Source: Acetivibrio clariflavus DSM 19732
GTDB lineage: Bacteria; Bacillota; Clostridia; Acetivibrionales; Acetivibrionaceae
Assembly: GCF_000237085.1 (NCBI RefSeq)
Contig: NC_016627.1
Location: 1-64,000 of the forward strand
Length of the DNA stretch: 64,000 nt
Direction of reading: 5' to 3'
Within the stretch, counting starts at the first letter, position 1; each line of letters opens with the position of its first letter. The translations under genes and the position numbers were made by a program. Shown in pieces: positions 23,568 through 32,944 of the stretch. The notes beneath the pieces were generated by a model. That model worked only from the letters and a program-made list of their open reading frames with translations, was not told the DNA's origin and made no database searches.

Positions 23568-24074
23568 ATGTCAAGAACAGTTGTAGCTATTTTTGATGAT
23601 TATTCCCATGCTGAAAATGCCGCAAGACAAATAAAAGAAAAAGGACTTAGGACAGATGATATTTCTATTATTGTAAAAGATAGGGAAGATAATAGGGATA
23701 CAAATGGAACAACAGGATTAAATATGAGTACAAGTCCAAAAGGTATTAATGACAATATATCTGATGGAGTAATATCAGGAGGCATACTTGGAGGACTTGC
23801 GGGATTGTTGATTGGTGCTGGAAGCATGGTAATTCCCGGATTGGGAATAATTGCTGCAGCGGGTCCAATTGCAGGATTATTATCAGGAGCGGTAACAGGA
23901 GGTATAGTTGGAGGTCTTGTTGACCTTGGAATTCCGGAAAGTAAAAGTCGTCAATACGAAACTGATATAAAAGCTGGAAAAATTCTTTTTAGCATGAAAG
24001 CAGACGATGATAAAGTTTCCTTCATTAGTTCAATATTAAAAAATAATGGAGCAGTAAGTGTAGATAGCTATTAG
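23568..24074 (+). CDS. General stress protein 17M-like (YflT-type) protein
   Basis: The 168-residue product starts with a fold like general stress protein 17M: MSRTVVAIFDDYSHAENAARQ and a LRTDDISIIVKDRED strand. A glycine-rich hydrophobic segment (about 63-125, GGILGGLAGLLIGAGSMVIPG and GAVTGGIVGGLVDLGIPESK) resembles the glycine-zipper helices of low-temperature-induced and YflT/DUF1269-like proteins. It ends with a second small alpha/beta part. A strong AAGGAGG precedes the ATG. A role in stress or envelope maintenance is inferred from the family. Confidence 0.75.
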   Translation: MSRTVVAIFDDYSHAENAARQIKEKGLRTDDISIIVKDREDNRDTNGTTGLNMSTSPKGINDNISDGVISGGILGGLAGLLIGAGSMVIPGLGIIAAAGPIAGLLSGAVTGGIVGGLVDLGIPESKSRQYETDIKAGKILFSMKADDDKVSFISSILKNNGAVSVDSY

Positions 24075-24221
24075 CATTCTTATAAAACTTCAGGAAAGAC
24101 TTGTAAAAAATATTATTTTTATCAAGTTTAAAATTCTCAATCGTTAAATATAAATTGAGTTTGCAAATGGGAATATAAACAATTTTTTATACTTTGAAAA
24201 TCAAAGAGACAGGAAAAACTC

Positions 24222-24265
24222 AAAGGCTTCCTTTACAGTATTACTGCTATAAAGGAAGCCTTTTT
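24222..24265. terminator. Bidirectional terminator between convergent genes
   Basis: A 14-base perfect stem (24222-24235, AAAGGCTTCCTTTA, with 24250-24263) followed by T serves the plus-strand stress gene and the minus-strand VanW gene. Confidence 0.9.
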
Positions 24266-24281
24266 ATAAAAAGTTTAATAA

Positions 24282-26012
24282 TTATACTACATCGGCAATA
24301 TCAATAGGTTGTGAATCAATAACTCCATCCGAATGAGAATTTACAGTATTATCGTTAGGCGATGCTGCTTCGCCCGGTGTAGCAGATGCAGAGGAAGTTG
24401 CTTTAGGAACTTTTTTCGTACCTACTTTAATAGTTTTGTCCAGAGTTTTATAGGTACTTCTGTGAATTTTTGTTTTACTCTGCACCTCTCCATTTATCTT
24501 AACAATCTTGTAAGTATCAATTACGTATCCTGTCATTCCATTGTCAACAACTACTTTTTGTCCCTCCGGAAGATTGGAATCATAAATATACTTAACGGGA
24601 GCAGGTGTTGAGCTTACCTGAACAGTAGTGAATTCAACTGTTTTATTGGGGTTTTCATTGGTACCTATGATTGTAAATACAACACGATTGTCGCTGGTAA
24701 CCTTTCCTTGAATTTTTATTGGCATATTGGTGTTATTTCTAAACTTAAAATCGACGGAAGAAGCATAATCTACCGCTGCATCCAGCCCAAAAGGAACGTA
24801 AGATACTGTGAACATATGATTGCTTCTGGATACTGTTTCTAAGTCTGCTTTTAGTGTTGAATTGTATAAAGTTGTAGATACCTGGCAAATACCTCCGCCT
24901 ATATCTTTGACTATTTTACCTCCCACATATGAATTCGCAGGCAAATACCCTCTGTCAGCTGTTCTTGGACCAACGACTTCATTGAACGAAAAAACATCAC
25001 CCGGCAATAATATTGTTCCGTCTATTTTTGAAGTTGCCAGCTTCATATTTACTGCTCTATTAGCATTATTAACAGTATTCGTAGAAAAACTTGTACTTGC
25101 CGTTGAAAGAACATCTCTAAATAAATTAGCTTCAAATACAGAAGTTGTTATTTTAGGTTCAATGAATTTCACCGGAAGTACTTTTTCGGTATCATATTGA
25201 TTTTCAATTTGCTTTATAATATTCGTCAATTCATCTTTCTCTATAGATCTTCCTCTGGAATGAGGAACTATGGAAATTTTTTTGTTATCATCTAATTTTG
25301 CTTTTGCATCAACAGGTTCAGCACAGATTTTATTATAAATTTCATCAACATTAATACTGCTTGGAGGAACTATTATTGTAGGAACATCATGTTCTAATTC
25401 GGTACATGACTTTACTGACTCCTCTATGGCTTTATAAATGTTGTCTGTATCAATTTGTTCACCGGGATGTCCTATACGTAATGTGACCTTTGAATCTTCT
25501 ATAACTAAATCTGCTTCTTTTACAGGTTTTATTGTTTCATTATTGAAATCATCAATTATTTTTTTTAGAGTATTTTTATCATAAGAATAGTTCATTTCGA
25601 TTATCTTACCATTTTTTTTGAGGCGGGATACTTCCATAAGTCTCTTAAATATATTGCCTTGCCTACCTGTGTTCATAACTTCGTCTATTGCCTTTTCTAT
25701 GTCGTACTTTACACCAATTTCTGAAAATGTAAATTCTCTTACTTTATCCTTATATTTCAGGATAATTTTGTTATTATTAATTTTTTCAGAAAAATTAGCT
25801 GTCAAAAACGAATATAAATCGTTTTTTGACATTTTACTGACATTGTAATTATTGATATAAATTCCCTTATAAGTTTTGCTGTACGCCAAAGTAGAAATAG
25901 AATAAATAAGAAAAGATAAAATCGATAATGAGATTACCATTAACGTAAAAAGTATAAATATTTTTTTCGGTTTTTCTTTAAAGTTTTTCTTTACTATTTC
26001 AAGGTTTGCCAT
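24282..26012 (-). CDS. VanW family protein with peptidoglycan-binding-like and G5 domains
   Basis: The 576-residue protein has a cytoplasmic N-terminus and one membrane helix (about 18-42). It then has two YoaR-like putative peptidoglycan-binding domains (about 45-270) and a VanW domain (about 310-430, with TILLPGDVFSFNEVVGPRT and GGGICQVSTTLYN). A G5-like domain (about 460-535) and a Ser/Thr/Pro-rich tail follow. The architecture is common in spore-forming Clostridia. VanW was named from vancomycin clusters, but its biochemical role is unknown. An external wall-associated role is likely. Confidence 0.9.
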   Translation of the reverse strand: MANLEIVKKNFKEKPKKIFILFTLMVISLSILSFLIYSISTLAYSKTYKGIYINNYNVSKMSKNDLYSFLTANFSEKINNNKIILKYKDKVREFTFSEIGVKYDIEKAIDEVMNTGRQGNIFKRLMEVSRLKKNGKIIEMNYSYDKNTLKKIIDDFNNETIKPVKEADLVIEDSKVTLRIGHPGEQIDTDNIYKAIEESVKSCTELEHDVPTIIVPPSSINVDEIYNKICAEPVDAKAKLDDNKKISIVPHSRGRSIEKDELTNIIKQIENQYDTEKVLPVKFIEPKITTSVFEANLFRDVLSTASTSFSTNTVNNANRAVNMKLATSKIDGTILLPGDVFSFNEVVGPRTADRGYLPANSYVGGKIVKDIGGGICQVSTTLYNSTLKADLETVSRSNHMFTVSYVPFGLDAAVDYASSVDFKFRNNTNMPIKIQGKVTSDNRVVFTIIGTNENPNKTVEFTTVQVSSTPAPVKYIYDSNLPEGQKVVVDNGMTGYVIDTYKIVKINGEVQSKTKIHRSTYKTLDKTIKVGTKKVPKATSSASATPGEAASPNDNTVNSHSDGVIDSQPIDIADVV

Positions 26013-26469
26013 AACTACACTCCATTTTAATAAATTTGATTTATTTATAATAAATATTAGACTGTATATGTTTATAAAAAGTTCGTTGAAAGCTAATAAT
26101 TATATTAGTTAGCTTAATTTTTTACAGTATATAATAATTATCTCAATATTAAAAGGAAAAAACAATATATTTTTCTATGTAAAAATGTAAACTTAAGTTT
26201 ATATAACAATAAAATGCATAAAGAAGTAAAAAGAAAATCAATAATTCAATTGCTATTATATGTATAGATTGTATAATTTTTGCTTATACTTATAAAAAGA
26301 ACATTTAGTTAACTTTAATTATATGTATATATTTAAAACTCTTTGAATTAATACATTGTGAAAATGAAAATATTTTTTCTAGTAAATTAAAAGTTATTAT
26401 ACCAATATTTTGCGACAAACATATATTGAAATAAGAAATGTTCAAAATTTATAGGTATAAGGTGATTTT
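26013..26469. other. Intergenic region between divergent vanW-like and DUF2508 genes
   Basis: This 457-base spacer is AT-rich. No repeat, RNA or promoter stood out enough to call. Confidence 0.4.
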
Positions 26470-26793
26470 ATGAATTTGAATATTCAAAAACAGGAAAAAT
26501 TGAAAGAACATAAAAGCTATATTTTTCAGAGAGTTTTTAACTTTCTAAATATTATCAAAAGCAATGAGTTCACGGAAAAAGATGCAATTGAAACCCAGAA
26601 TCTTATAGAAAGCATAATAAAAGCTAAAAAGGAATGGATAGAAGCTAGTGAAGACTTTAATTATGCAGTGGACAAGGAAATGATTGACTATTTTACATAT
26701 AAAATTAAAGCTTATGAAGCAAGATATGAGTATCTATTAAGAATTGCAAAGGAGAAAGGAATAAAATATGATGCAAAATTAACTAAAAAATAA
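26470..26793 (+). CDS. DUF2508 (YaaL-like) protein
   Basis: This 107-residue, helical, cytoplasmic protein has the pattern of DUF2508/YaaL: a mid-region with NLIESIIKAKKEWIEASEDFNY and a C-terminal DYFTYKIKAYEARYEYLLRIAKEKGI. In B. subtilis yaaL lies next to bofA, and here too a BofA-like gene follows, 320 bases downstream. The function of YaaL is unknown. The conserved pairing supports both calls. Confidence 0.8.
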   Translation: MNLNIQKQEKLKEHKSYIFQRVFNFLNIIKSNEFTEKDAIETQNLIESIIKAKKEWIEASEDFNYAVDKEMIDYFTYKIKAYEARYEYLLRIAKEKGIKYDAKLTKK

Positions 26794-27115
26794 ATATGTT
26801 ATATATTGATTTAAAGTATAAACCAATATATATGTGTTTAAATCTCATAAGTATAAATTTATTAAAGGTTGTTCTGAATACTGTACAAATTATGCTTTGC
26901 GAGAAATATCCTTTTTAAATAGCTATAGTATAAGTATTATGCAAATATATCCTTAAAAATCCCTTAAAAAATTAAAATATATACAGTTAATTATCATTAT
27001 GTAATAAATTTTTTATATTTTTTATATATTTTTAATAGTAGTTATTACTATAAATATATATTGATTTTTATATATTATTCCGAATGAAAATAAACAGAGA
27101 GTGAAGTGATAATTT
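26794..27115. other. Intergenic region before bofA
   Basis: This 322-base, very AT-rich stretch shows no terminator or recognisable promoter. A sporulation-sigma promoter for bofA would be expected here but could not be read with confidence. Confidence 0.4.
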
Positions 27116-27388
27116 ATGAACATAGAGTATAGTACTATTTTCTTGTATATAGCAGGAATAATATTTCTGTTTTTCCTTGGAAGAATATTTGCAGGACCTA
27201 TGAAAGTAGTTGCAAGACTTATAGGTAGCTCAATATTAGGAGGTATAGTAATTTTTGTATTGAATCTGATAGGCAGTTTTTTTAATTTTTGTATTGCATT
27301 AAATTTTATCACATCCTTTATTGTAGGAACACTTGGGATACCCGGTATTTGTTTGATAATAGCACTGCAATATATTTTGAAAGCGTAA
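27116..27388 (+). CDS. bofA: Pro-sigma-K processing inhibitor BofA-like protein
   Basis: This 90-residue membrane protein has two to three hydrophobic segments and the BofA pattern: GRIFAGPMKVVARLIGSSILG, then NLIGSFFNFCIALNFITSFIVGTLGIPG. BofA holds the SpoIVFB protease inactive at the forespore outer membrane until the sigma-K checkpoint. Its place after a YaaL-like gene supports the name. No spoIVF genes are in the window. Confidence 0.88.
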   Translation: MNIEYSTIFLYIAGIIFLFFLGRIFAGPMKVVARLIGSSILGGIVIFVLNLIGSFFNFCIALNFITSFIVGTLGIPGICLIIALQYILKA

Positions 27389-27817
27389 AATATTAATATA
27401 TTTTCCTAAAAAATTTAAGGAGCTATGCAAAAATGTATGGCTTCTTGTTTTTTTATTTTATAGATGAGTACTTAGAAATAATTAAATAAAACCTTTTTGT
27501 TTCCAACAAATTTAGGCTTTGTTTTTTTAAAAAAAAGTGTTACAATAGATAAGTAAAAAACTTTGTTTATAATTTAACGAGAGAGATTGCTTGGGTTGTG
27601 TCATTATAATTTTGATGCTTCAAAGTTATGCCCTATAAGATTTTATTAATCTTATACCAGCATTTCTTCCAACTTTCATGTAGAAATAAGATAGTACAAA
27701 GCAGGATAAGAGTTTATCTTGTAATGTACTTTGTATACATTGTAATGTATACAGTATCTACAAGGAAGTAAAAAGCGAAAAAACGAAGTTCTAATAATAA
27801 AAAGGGGGAAGTGAAAA
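27389..27817. other. Long nifJ leader region
   Basis: This 429-base spacer holds the bofA terminator and then a leader with two perfect inverted repeats: TATAAGATT/AATCTTATA (27634-27656) and GTATACATT/AATGTATAC (27733-27752). TATAAT-like elements occur at about 27575 and 27605 but without well-placed -35 boxes. The second repeat ends 65 bases before nifJ and could be an operator or an mRNA hairpin. No known riboswitch was recognised. Confidence 0.5.
27418..27458 (+). terminator. Terminator after bofA
   Basis: AGGAGCTATGC (27418-27428) pairs along 11 positions, with some G-U pairs, with GTATGGCTTCT (27435-27445), followed by TGTTTTTTT. Confidence 0.75.
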
Positions 27818-30800
27818 ATGTCAAGACTTAAACAATCAATGGACGGTAATACAGCTGCTGCTCATGTGGCTTACGCTTTTACAGAAGTTGCTGCTATTTA
27901 CCCCATTACACCGTCAAGTCCAATGGCTGATTGTGTTGATCAATGGTCCGCTGCTGGCAGAGAAAATATTTTCGGTAATCAAGTTAAAGTTGTTGAGCTT
28001 CAATCGGAAGCAGGTGCTGCAGGAACTGTTCACGGTTCTCTTGCTGCCGGTGCTTTAACATCAACATTTACAGCTTCACAGGGACTGCTTTTAATGATTC
28101 CAAATATGTATAAAATAGCTGGAGAATTGCTTCCGAGCGTATTTCACGTATCGGCACGTACTGTTGCTACACATGCTTTGAACATTTTTGGTGACCACAG
28201 CGATGTTTATGCTTGCCGCCAGACAGGATTTGCTATGTTGGCTGAGTCAAATCCTCAGGAAGTTATGGATTTAAGTGCAGTAGCACATCTTGCATCAATA
28301 GAGGGAAGAATACCTTTTATCAGTTTCTTTGACGGATTCCGTACATCCCATGAAATGCAAAAAATAGAAGTATGGGATTACGCTGATTTAAAAGAAATGT
28401 GCAATATGGATGCTGTAAAAGCTTTCCGTGACCGTGCATTGAATCCTGAGAATCCGAAGATGCGTGGATCCCATGAGAATGGAGATATATTCTTCCAGCA
28501 TCGTGAAGCATGTAACGTTTATTATGACACATTGCCGGCTATTGTTGAAAAATACATGGCAATGGTTAATAAGAAAATTGGAACAAATTATGATCTCTTC
28601 AACTATTACGGAGCACCCGATGCTGACCGTGTTATTGTTGCAATGGGATCTTTCTGTGATGTAACTGAAGAAGTTGTAGATTACCTAAATGCCCATGGAG
28701 AAAAAGTTGGACTTATTAAAGTTCGTTTGTACCGTCCCTGGGTTTCTAGCAGTTTCTTAAAAGTGCTTCCTAAGACAGTTAAGAAAATTGCAGTTCTTGA
28801 CCGTACGAAAGAACCGGGTGCATTGGGTGAACCATTATACTTAGATGTTTCATCTACAATCCGTGAGGCAGGTCTCAATGATGTAGTGGTTGTAAACGGA
28901 CGTTATGGACTCGGATCAAAAGATACTCCTCCATCATCGGTATTTGCTGTTTACACCGAGCTTAAGAAGGATAATCCTAAGCCACGCTTTACAATAGGTA
29001 TTGTAGACGATGTTACGCATTTGAGTTTGCCGGAAGTTAAACCAGCACCTATTACAGCTGCACCAGGTACAATAGAATGTAAATTCTGGGGTCTTGGCGG
29101 AGATGGTACTGTTGGTGCCAATAAAAACTCCACAAAGATCATCGGTGACCATACAGATAAATATATTCAGGCATATTTCCAATACGATTCAAAGAAAACC
29201 GGTGGAGTTACCATTTCTCATTTGAGATTCGGTGATAAGCCCATTAGAAGTCCTTATTATATAAATCAGGCTGATTTTGTTGCCTGTCACAATCCGTCCT
29301 ATGTATTAAAGGGCTTCAAAATGGTTCAGGATGTTAAGCCGGGTGGAATTTTCCTTATCAACTGCCAGTGGTCTGATGAAGAATTATCCACCAAATTAAA
29401 TGCTGAAACCAAGAAATATATTGCAGACAACAATATTCAGTTATATACAATAAATGCTATTGATATAGCTCTTGAAATAGGTATGGGTAAACGTACCAAT
29501 ACAATTCTTCAATCTGCATTCTTCAAACTGGCAAATATTATGCCTATTGAGGATGCCGTAAAATATATGAAAGAAGCAGCGAAGAAATCATACGGAAGTA
29601 AAGGCGATGCTGTTGTTGAAATGAATTATAAGGCAATAGATGCCGGAGTGAATGCACTTCATAAAGTAGAAGTTCCTGCTTCCTGGTCAAACCCTGAAGC
29701 TGATGCTCCTGCTCCGGAACTTAAAGGTCGTCCTGAAACAGTTAAATTGGTTAAAAATCTTATGAATCCGATAGCATTAATGGATGGCGACAGCCTTCCG
29801 GTATCAGCCTTCAAGGATAATCCTGACGGAGAGTTTGAGCATGGTGCTTCTGCTTATGAAAAACGTGCTATAGCTGTAACTGTTCCCGAGTGGGATCAGG
29901 AAAAATGTATTCAGTGTAACAGCTGTGCCTTTGTATGTTCCCATGCGACAATCCGTCCGTTTATGTTAAGTGAGGAAGAAATAAAAGCTGCTCCTTCAAA
30001 TATCAAACTTGCCGATACCAAGCCTAAGGCCAGCGAATATAAATATACAATGAGTGTATCTCCTATGGATTGTATGGGCTGCGGAGAATGTATTACAGTA
30101 TGTCCTAGGGATGCTATAAAGATGGTACCTCAAGAGTCTCAACTTCATGAGCAGCCTGTATTTGATTATTTGGTTGCAAATGTTAGCAAGAAACCTGGAG
30201 TACCTGCTGAAACTACGGTTAAAGGTTCCCAGTTCAACCAGCCGCTTCTTGAGTTCTCGGGAAGTTGTGCAGGATGTGCCGAAACGTCTTATGCGCGTTT
30301 GGTTACCCAGTTGTTTGGTGAGCAAATGTATATATCCAATGCGACAGGTTGTTCTTCCATCTGGGGAGGTCCTGCTGCAGCCAGTCCGTATACAGTAAAT
30401 AAAGACTCCAAGATGGGTCCTGCCTGGGCTAACTCACTGTTTGAAGATAATGCAGAGCATGGATTCGGTATGTATTTAGGACAAAAAGTTATTCGTGAAC
30501 AGGCAATTGCAAAACTTGAAAAGATAGCAGCTTCAGATAAAGCATCTGAAGAATTGAAGGCAGCTATTGCCAAATTCATGGAAACTAAGGATAATACAAA
30601 AGAAAATGCACCTGCAACCAAAGCATTGGTTGCTGAGCTTGAAAAAGCTGCTAATGCAGGATGTGAACTTTCTAAAGAAGTTCTTGATAAAAAGCAGTTC
30701 CTTGCAAAGAAATCCGTATGGATCTTTGGTGGTGACGGATGGGCTTATGATATAGGATTCGGTGGTCTTGACCATGTTATTGCTACCGGTGAAAATGTAA

Positions 30801-31366
30801 ACATAATGGTATTTGATACAGAAATGTATTCAAATACAGGTGGACAGACATCTAAAGCTTCAACTTTAGGAGAAGTTTGTCAGTTTGCTGCTTCAGGAAA
30901 AGAAACTGCGAAAAAGAATCTTGCTGAAATAGCTATGAGTTATGGATATGTATATGTTGCACAAATTGCTCTTGGTGCTAACCCGGCTCAAGCTATAAAG
31001 GTTATTGCAGAAGCTGAAGCCTATAACGGACCTTCGTTAATTATTGCATATGCTCCTTGTGAACTTCATGGAGTAAAAGGTGGAATGAGACATTGCCAGG
31101 ATGAAATGAAAAAAGCAGTTGCATCCGGTTACTGGAATCTCTTCTCCTACAATCCTGCTCTTAAAGCTGAAGGTAAGAATCCTCTTACTATATCTTCTAA
31201 ACCTGGTGATGGAAGCTATCAGGAATTCTTAAGCAGTGAAACACGTTTTGCACGTCTGGCTCGTGCGTTCCCGGAACGTGCCGAAAAGCTGTTTAAAGAG
31301 TCCGAAAAAGCTGCTAAAGAGCGTTATGAGCGTTTAGTAAAACTGTCAGAACTCTATAATAATTGA
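27818..31366 (+). CDS. nifJ: Pyruvate:ferredoxin (flavodoxin) oxidoreductase
   Basis: This single-chain 1182-residue enzyme oxidises pyruvate to acetyl-CoA and CO2 and reduces ferredoxin, the central step of clostridial fermentation. The N-terminal pyrimidine-binding domain starts MSRLKQSMDGNTAAAHVAYA with the YPITPSSPMA signature. Two 4Fe-4S ferredoxin motifs, CIQCNSCAFVC from residue 697 and CMGCGECITVC from residue 752, are followed by the TPP/Mg-binding C-terminal domain (GGDGWAYDIGFGGLDHV, NTGGQTSKAS). Codon use is less AT-biased than in neighbouring genes, as expected for a highly expressed gene. It stands alone with its own leader and terminator. Confidence 0.98.
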   Translation: MSRLKQSMDGNTAAAHVAYAFTEVAAIYPITPSSPMADCVDQWSAAGRENIFGNQVKVVELQSEAGAAGTVHGSLAAGALTSTFTASQGLLLMIPNMYKIAGELLPSVFHVSARTVATHALNIFGDHSDVYACRQTGFAMLAESNPQEVMDLSAVAHLASIEGRIPFISFFDGFRTSHEMQKIEVWDYADLKEMCNMDAVKAFRDRALNPENPKMRGSHENGDIFFQHREACNVYYDTLPAIVEKYMAMVNKKIGTNYDLFNYYGAPDADRVIVAMGSFCDVTEEVVDYLNAHGEKVGLIKVRLYRPWVSSSFLKVLPKTVKKIAVLDRTKEPGALGEPLYLDVSSTIREAGLNDVVVVNGRYGLGSKDTPPSSVFAVYTELKKDNPKPRFTIGIVDDVTHLSLPEVKPAPITAAPGTIECKFWGLGGDGTVGANKNSTKIIGDHTDKYIQAYFQYDSKKTGGVTISHLRFGDKPIRSPYYINQADFVACHNPSYVLKGFKMVQDVKPGGIFLINCQWSDEELSTKLNAETKKYIADNNIQLYTINAIDIALEIGMGKRTNTILQSAFFKLANIMPIEDAVKYMKEAAKKSYGSKGDAVVEMNYKAIDAGVNALHKVEVPASWSNPEADAPAPELKGRPETVKLVKNLMNPIALMDGDSLPVSAFKDNPDGEFEHGASAYEKRAIAVTVPEWDQEKCIQCNSCAFVCSHATIRPFMLSEEEIKAAPSNIKLADTKPKASEYKYTMSVSPMDCMGCGECITVCPRDAIKMVPQESQLHEQPVFDYLVANVSKKPGVPAETTVKGSQFNQPLLEFSGSCAGCAETSYARLVTQLFGEQMYISNATGCSSIWGGPAAASPYTVNKDSKMGPAWANSLFEDNAEHGFGMYLGQKVIREQAIAKLEKIAASDKASEELKAAIAKFMETKDNTKENAPATKALVAELEKAANAGCELSKEVLDKKQFLAKKSVWIFGGDGWAYDIGFGGLDHVIATGENVNIMVFDTEMYSNTGGQTSKASTLGEVCQFAASGKETAKKNLAEIAMSYGYVYVAQIALGANPAQAIKVIAEAEAYNGPSLIIAYAPCELHGVKGGMRHCQDEMKKAVASGYWNLFSYNPALKAEGKNPLTISSKPGDGSYQEFLSSETRFARLARAFPERAEKLFKESEKAAKERYERLVKLSELYNN

Positions 31367-31378
31367 CAATAGAAATAA

Positions 31379-31414
31379 AAAACCGCACTAGCAATTATAG
31401 TGCGGTTTTTTTTC
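31379..31414 (+). terminator. Terminator of nifJ
   Basis: AAAACCGCACTA (31379-31390) pairs with TAGTGCGGTTTT (31398-31409) around a seven-base loop, followed by T. The perfect GC-rich stem makes this a strong terminator. Confidence 0.95.
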
Positions 31415-31482
31415 TTAATTAATTATTTAATTTTTGCTGTGAAAAATTTATTTTGGTCAATACTAATACGTAAATTATATAT

Positions 31483-31611
31483 TTAGCCGATAAGTCTGTG
31501 AATTGATTTTGGTGCAACGGGTTGGTAAAAAAATACCCAAGATGCTGTGCTTGCAGAAAAAAGAGCGAGTGTAGTCAGAATAGCTGCAACTGCTTCAAAA
31601 AATTTTTTCAT
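31483..31611 (-). CDS. AgrD-like cyclic lactone autoinducer peptide precursor
   Basis: This 42-residue gene is easily missed. Its product starts MKKFFEAVAAILTTLALFSA, an amphipathic helix as in AgrD. It continues STASWVFFYQPVAPKSI, matching the AgrD-type cyclic lactone autoinducer pattern of small residues, Cys/Ser, aromatics and then YQP-x-x-PKS. At the ring position there is Ser24 instead of the common Cys, so the product would be a lactone rather than a thiolactone, as known for some staphylococci. AGGGGGG lies 10 bases before the ATG. The adjacent minus-strand gene resembles an Agr sensor, but no agrB protease was found. The call rests on pattern recognition. Confidence 0.72.
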   Translation of the reverse strand: MKKFFEAVAAILTTLALFSASTASWVFFYQPVAPKSIHRLIG

Positions 31612-31893
31612 TTCAATTGTACCCCCCTAATTATAATTTTCTATATCTTTTGATATATTTATGATGCATTAATTTTCTAAATACTATAATGAAGTTCAAA
31701 TAAACATAAATCTAAATTTTTAAAAAAATTTTGTATCTTCTGTAGACGAAATTAATTCTTCTTTTTGGGTATTGAAATAAATTCATATATTTCTGTATAA
31801 ATTGTTTTTTAATATAAATAGTATTCCGGATATATATATGAAGATATAATTGTAAAACTTTTGCCGGAGCTGTGGCTTAAGTTTTTGCGAGCA

Positions 31894-32736
31894 CTAGTAA
31901 TTCTTATTTATTATCAAATGTGTCTTGAGTCTTTCTATTGCATCTTTTGCCTCTGTTATATTTTCTTCGTTTATGAGGTTGGAGATATACGTTATGTTCT
32001 GCAAAAATTCGTTAGTGTTCAGTTTATTTTTATTTTTGTAATAGTCGGTGGTATTTTTTACAGCTAAAGTTAATATGATGATTACAAACAAAATCAAATA
32101 TATGTTAATTCTAATTAAAGAACCATCTATGGATAGGACTTCATTCGGATCACCGAAAATTACCATTTTAGTTAATAGAAAAGCTAAAAAAACTAATGTA
32201 CTTACTGACAAAACATAGACAATAATTTGTATATAATATTCCTTTTTTTTGACATCCTTTCTTTCGAAATCAATTATCTTAATGCGGAATTTGTATGACA
32301 AAATTATTAATGCAAGCTGAAGCATACGTGTTGGCAGAGAAAGTAAAAATAAAAGGATTGTATTTGAATATATAAAGTCAATATTGCTTGCAATAAACGG
32401 TTGCGCAAAGGAAAGCCACAATACTTCCGTTATTACTTGTAAGGCAAGTCCAAATATTGAAGCAATAATTGATTCATAAAGTTTGAGTTTTAATAAGAAT
32501 ATAAAAAGCAAAGGTGTAATTAATATATATACCAATAAACTTTCTTCACCAGATACTCTATTATGAAAATATAAAGATAATGCTGCAGAGATTATAGCAT
32601 ATATTAAAATCCTTATTATATTTTTTTTGTTTTCACTAAAAAAAGAAAACTTTCCAACCGATAGGATGCTTAATATTCCAATTAAAAATGCCTCAGGAAG
32701 ACTGATCAATAAAAATCCTAAATAAGAATTATTCAT
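31894..32736 (-). CDS. Multi-pass membrane protein resembling an Agr-type sensor without kinase domain
   Basis: The 280-residue product has about seven hydrophobic helices through residue 230. A short cytoplasmic tail follows (DYYKNKNKLNTNEFLQNIT then YISNLINEENITEAKDAIERL) that looks like the Spo0B-type helical hairpin of AgrC-like kinases. The phospho-acceptor His and the whole ATP-binding domain are missing, and the gene ends cleanly. It could be a receptor that signals by protein contact, an immunity or transport partner for the AgrD-like peptide 280 bases downstream, or a decayed AgrC. A start at 32781 is open, but AAGGATG precedes the ATG at 32736. Confidence 0.55.
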   Translation of the reverse strand: MNNSYLGFLLISLPEAFLIGILSILSVGKFSFFSENKKNIIRILIYAIISAALSLYFHNRVSGEESLLVYILITPLLFIFLLKLKLYESIIASIFGLALQVITEVLWLSFAQPFIASNIDFIYSNTILLFLLSLPTRMLQLALIILSYKFRIKIIDFERKDVKKKEYYIQIIVYVLSVSTLVFLAFLLTKMVIFGDPNEVLSIDGSLIRINIYLILFVIIILTLAVKNTTDYYKNKNKLNTNEFLQNITYISNLINEENITEAKDAIERLKTHLIINKNY

Positions 32737-32944
32737 AATTAACACATCCTTATATTTAGTAATTATATAATTTATTTCCATGCATTTGTTTCATAAAGCA
32801 AATTGATTTTAAATCCATGTTTATTATTAAATTATTAATATAATATATTTTGATTGATTTAAAACTTAAAAACTGATTTATATTATATAGGTCCATAACT
32901 ATTGACAAAAGAAAAATTATTTATATACGAAAATATAAAAAGTT

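Noticed and set aside
30289-30621. Long minus-strand frames inside nifJ
   Set aside because: They arise from codon bias of the highly expressed nifJ on the other strand.
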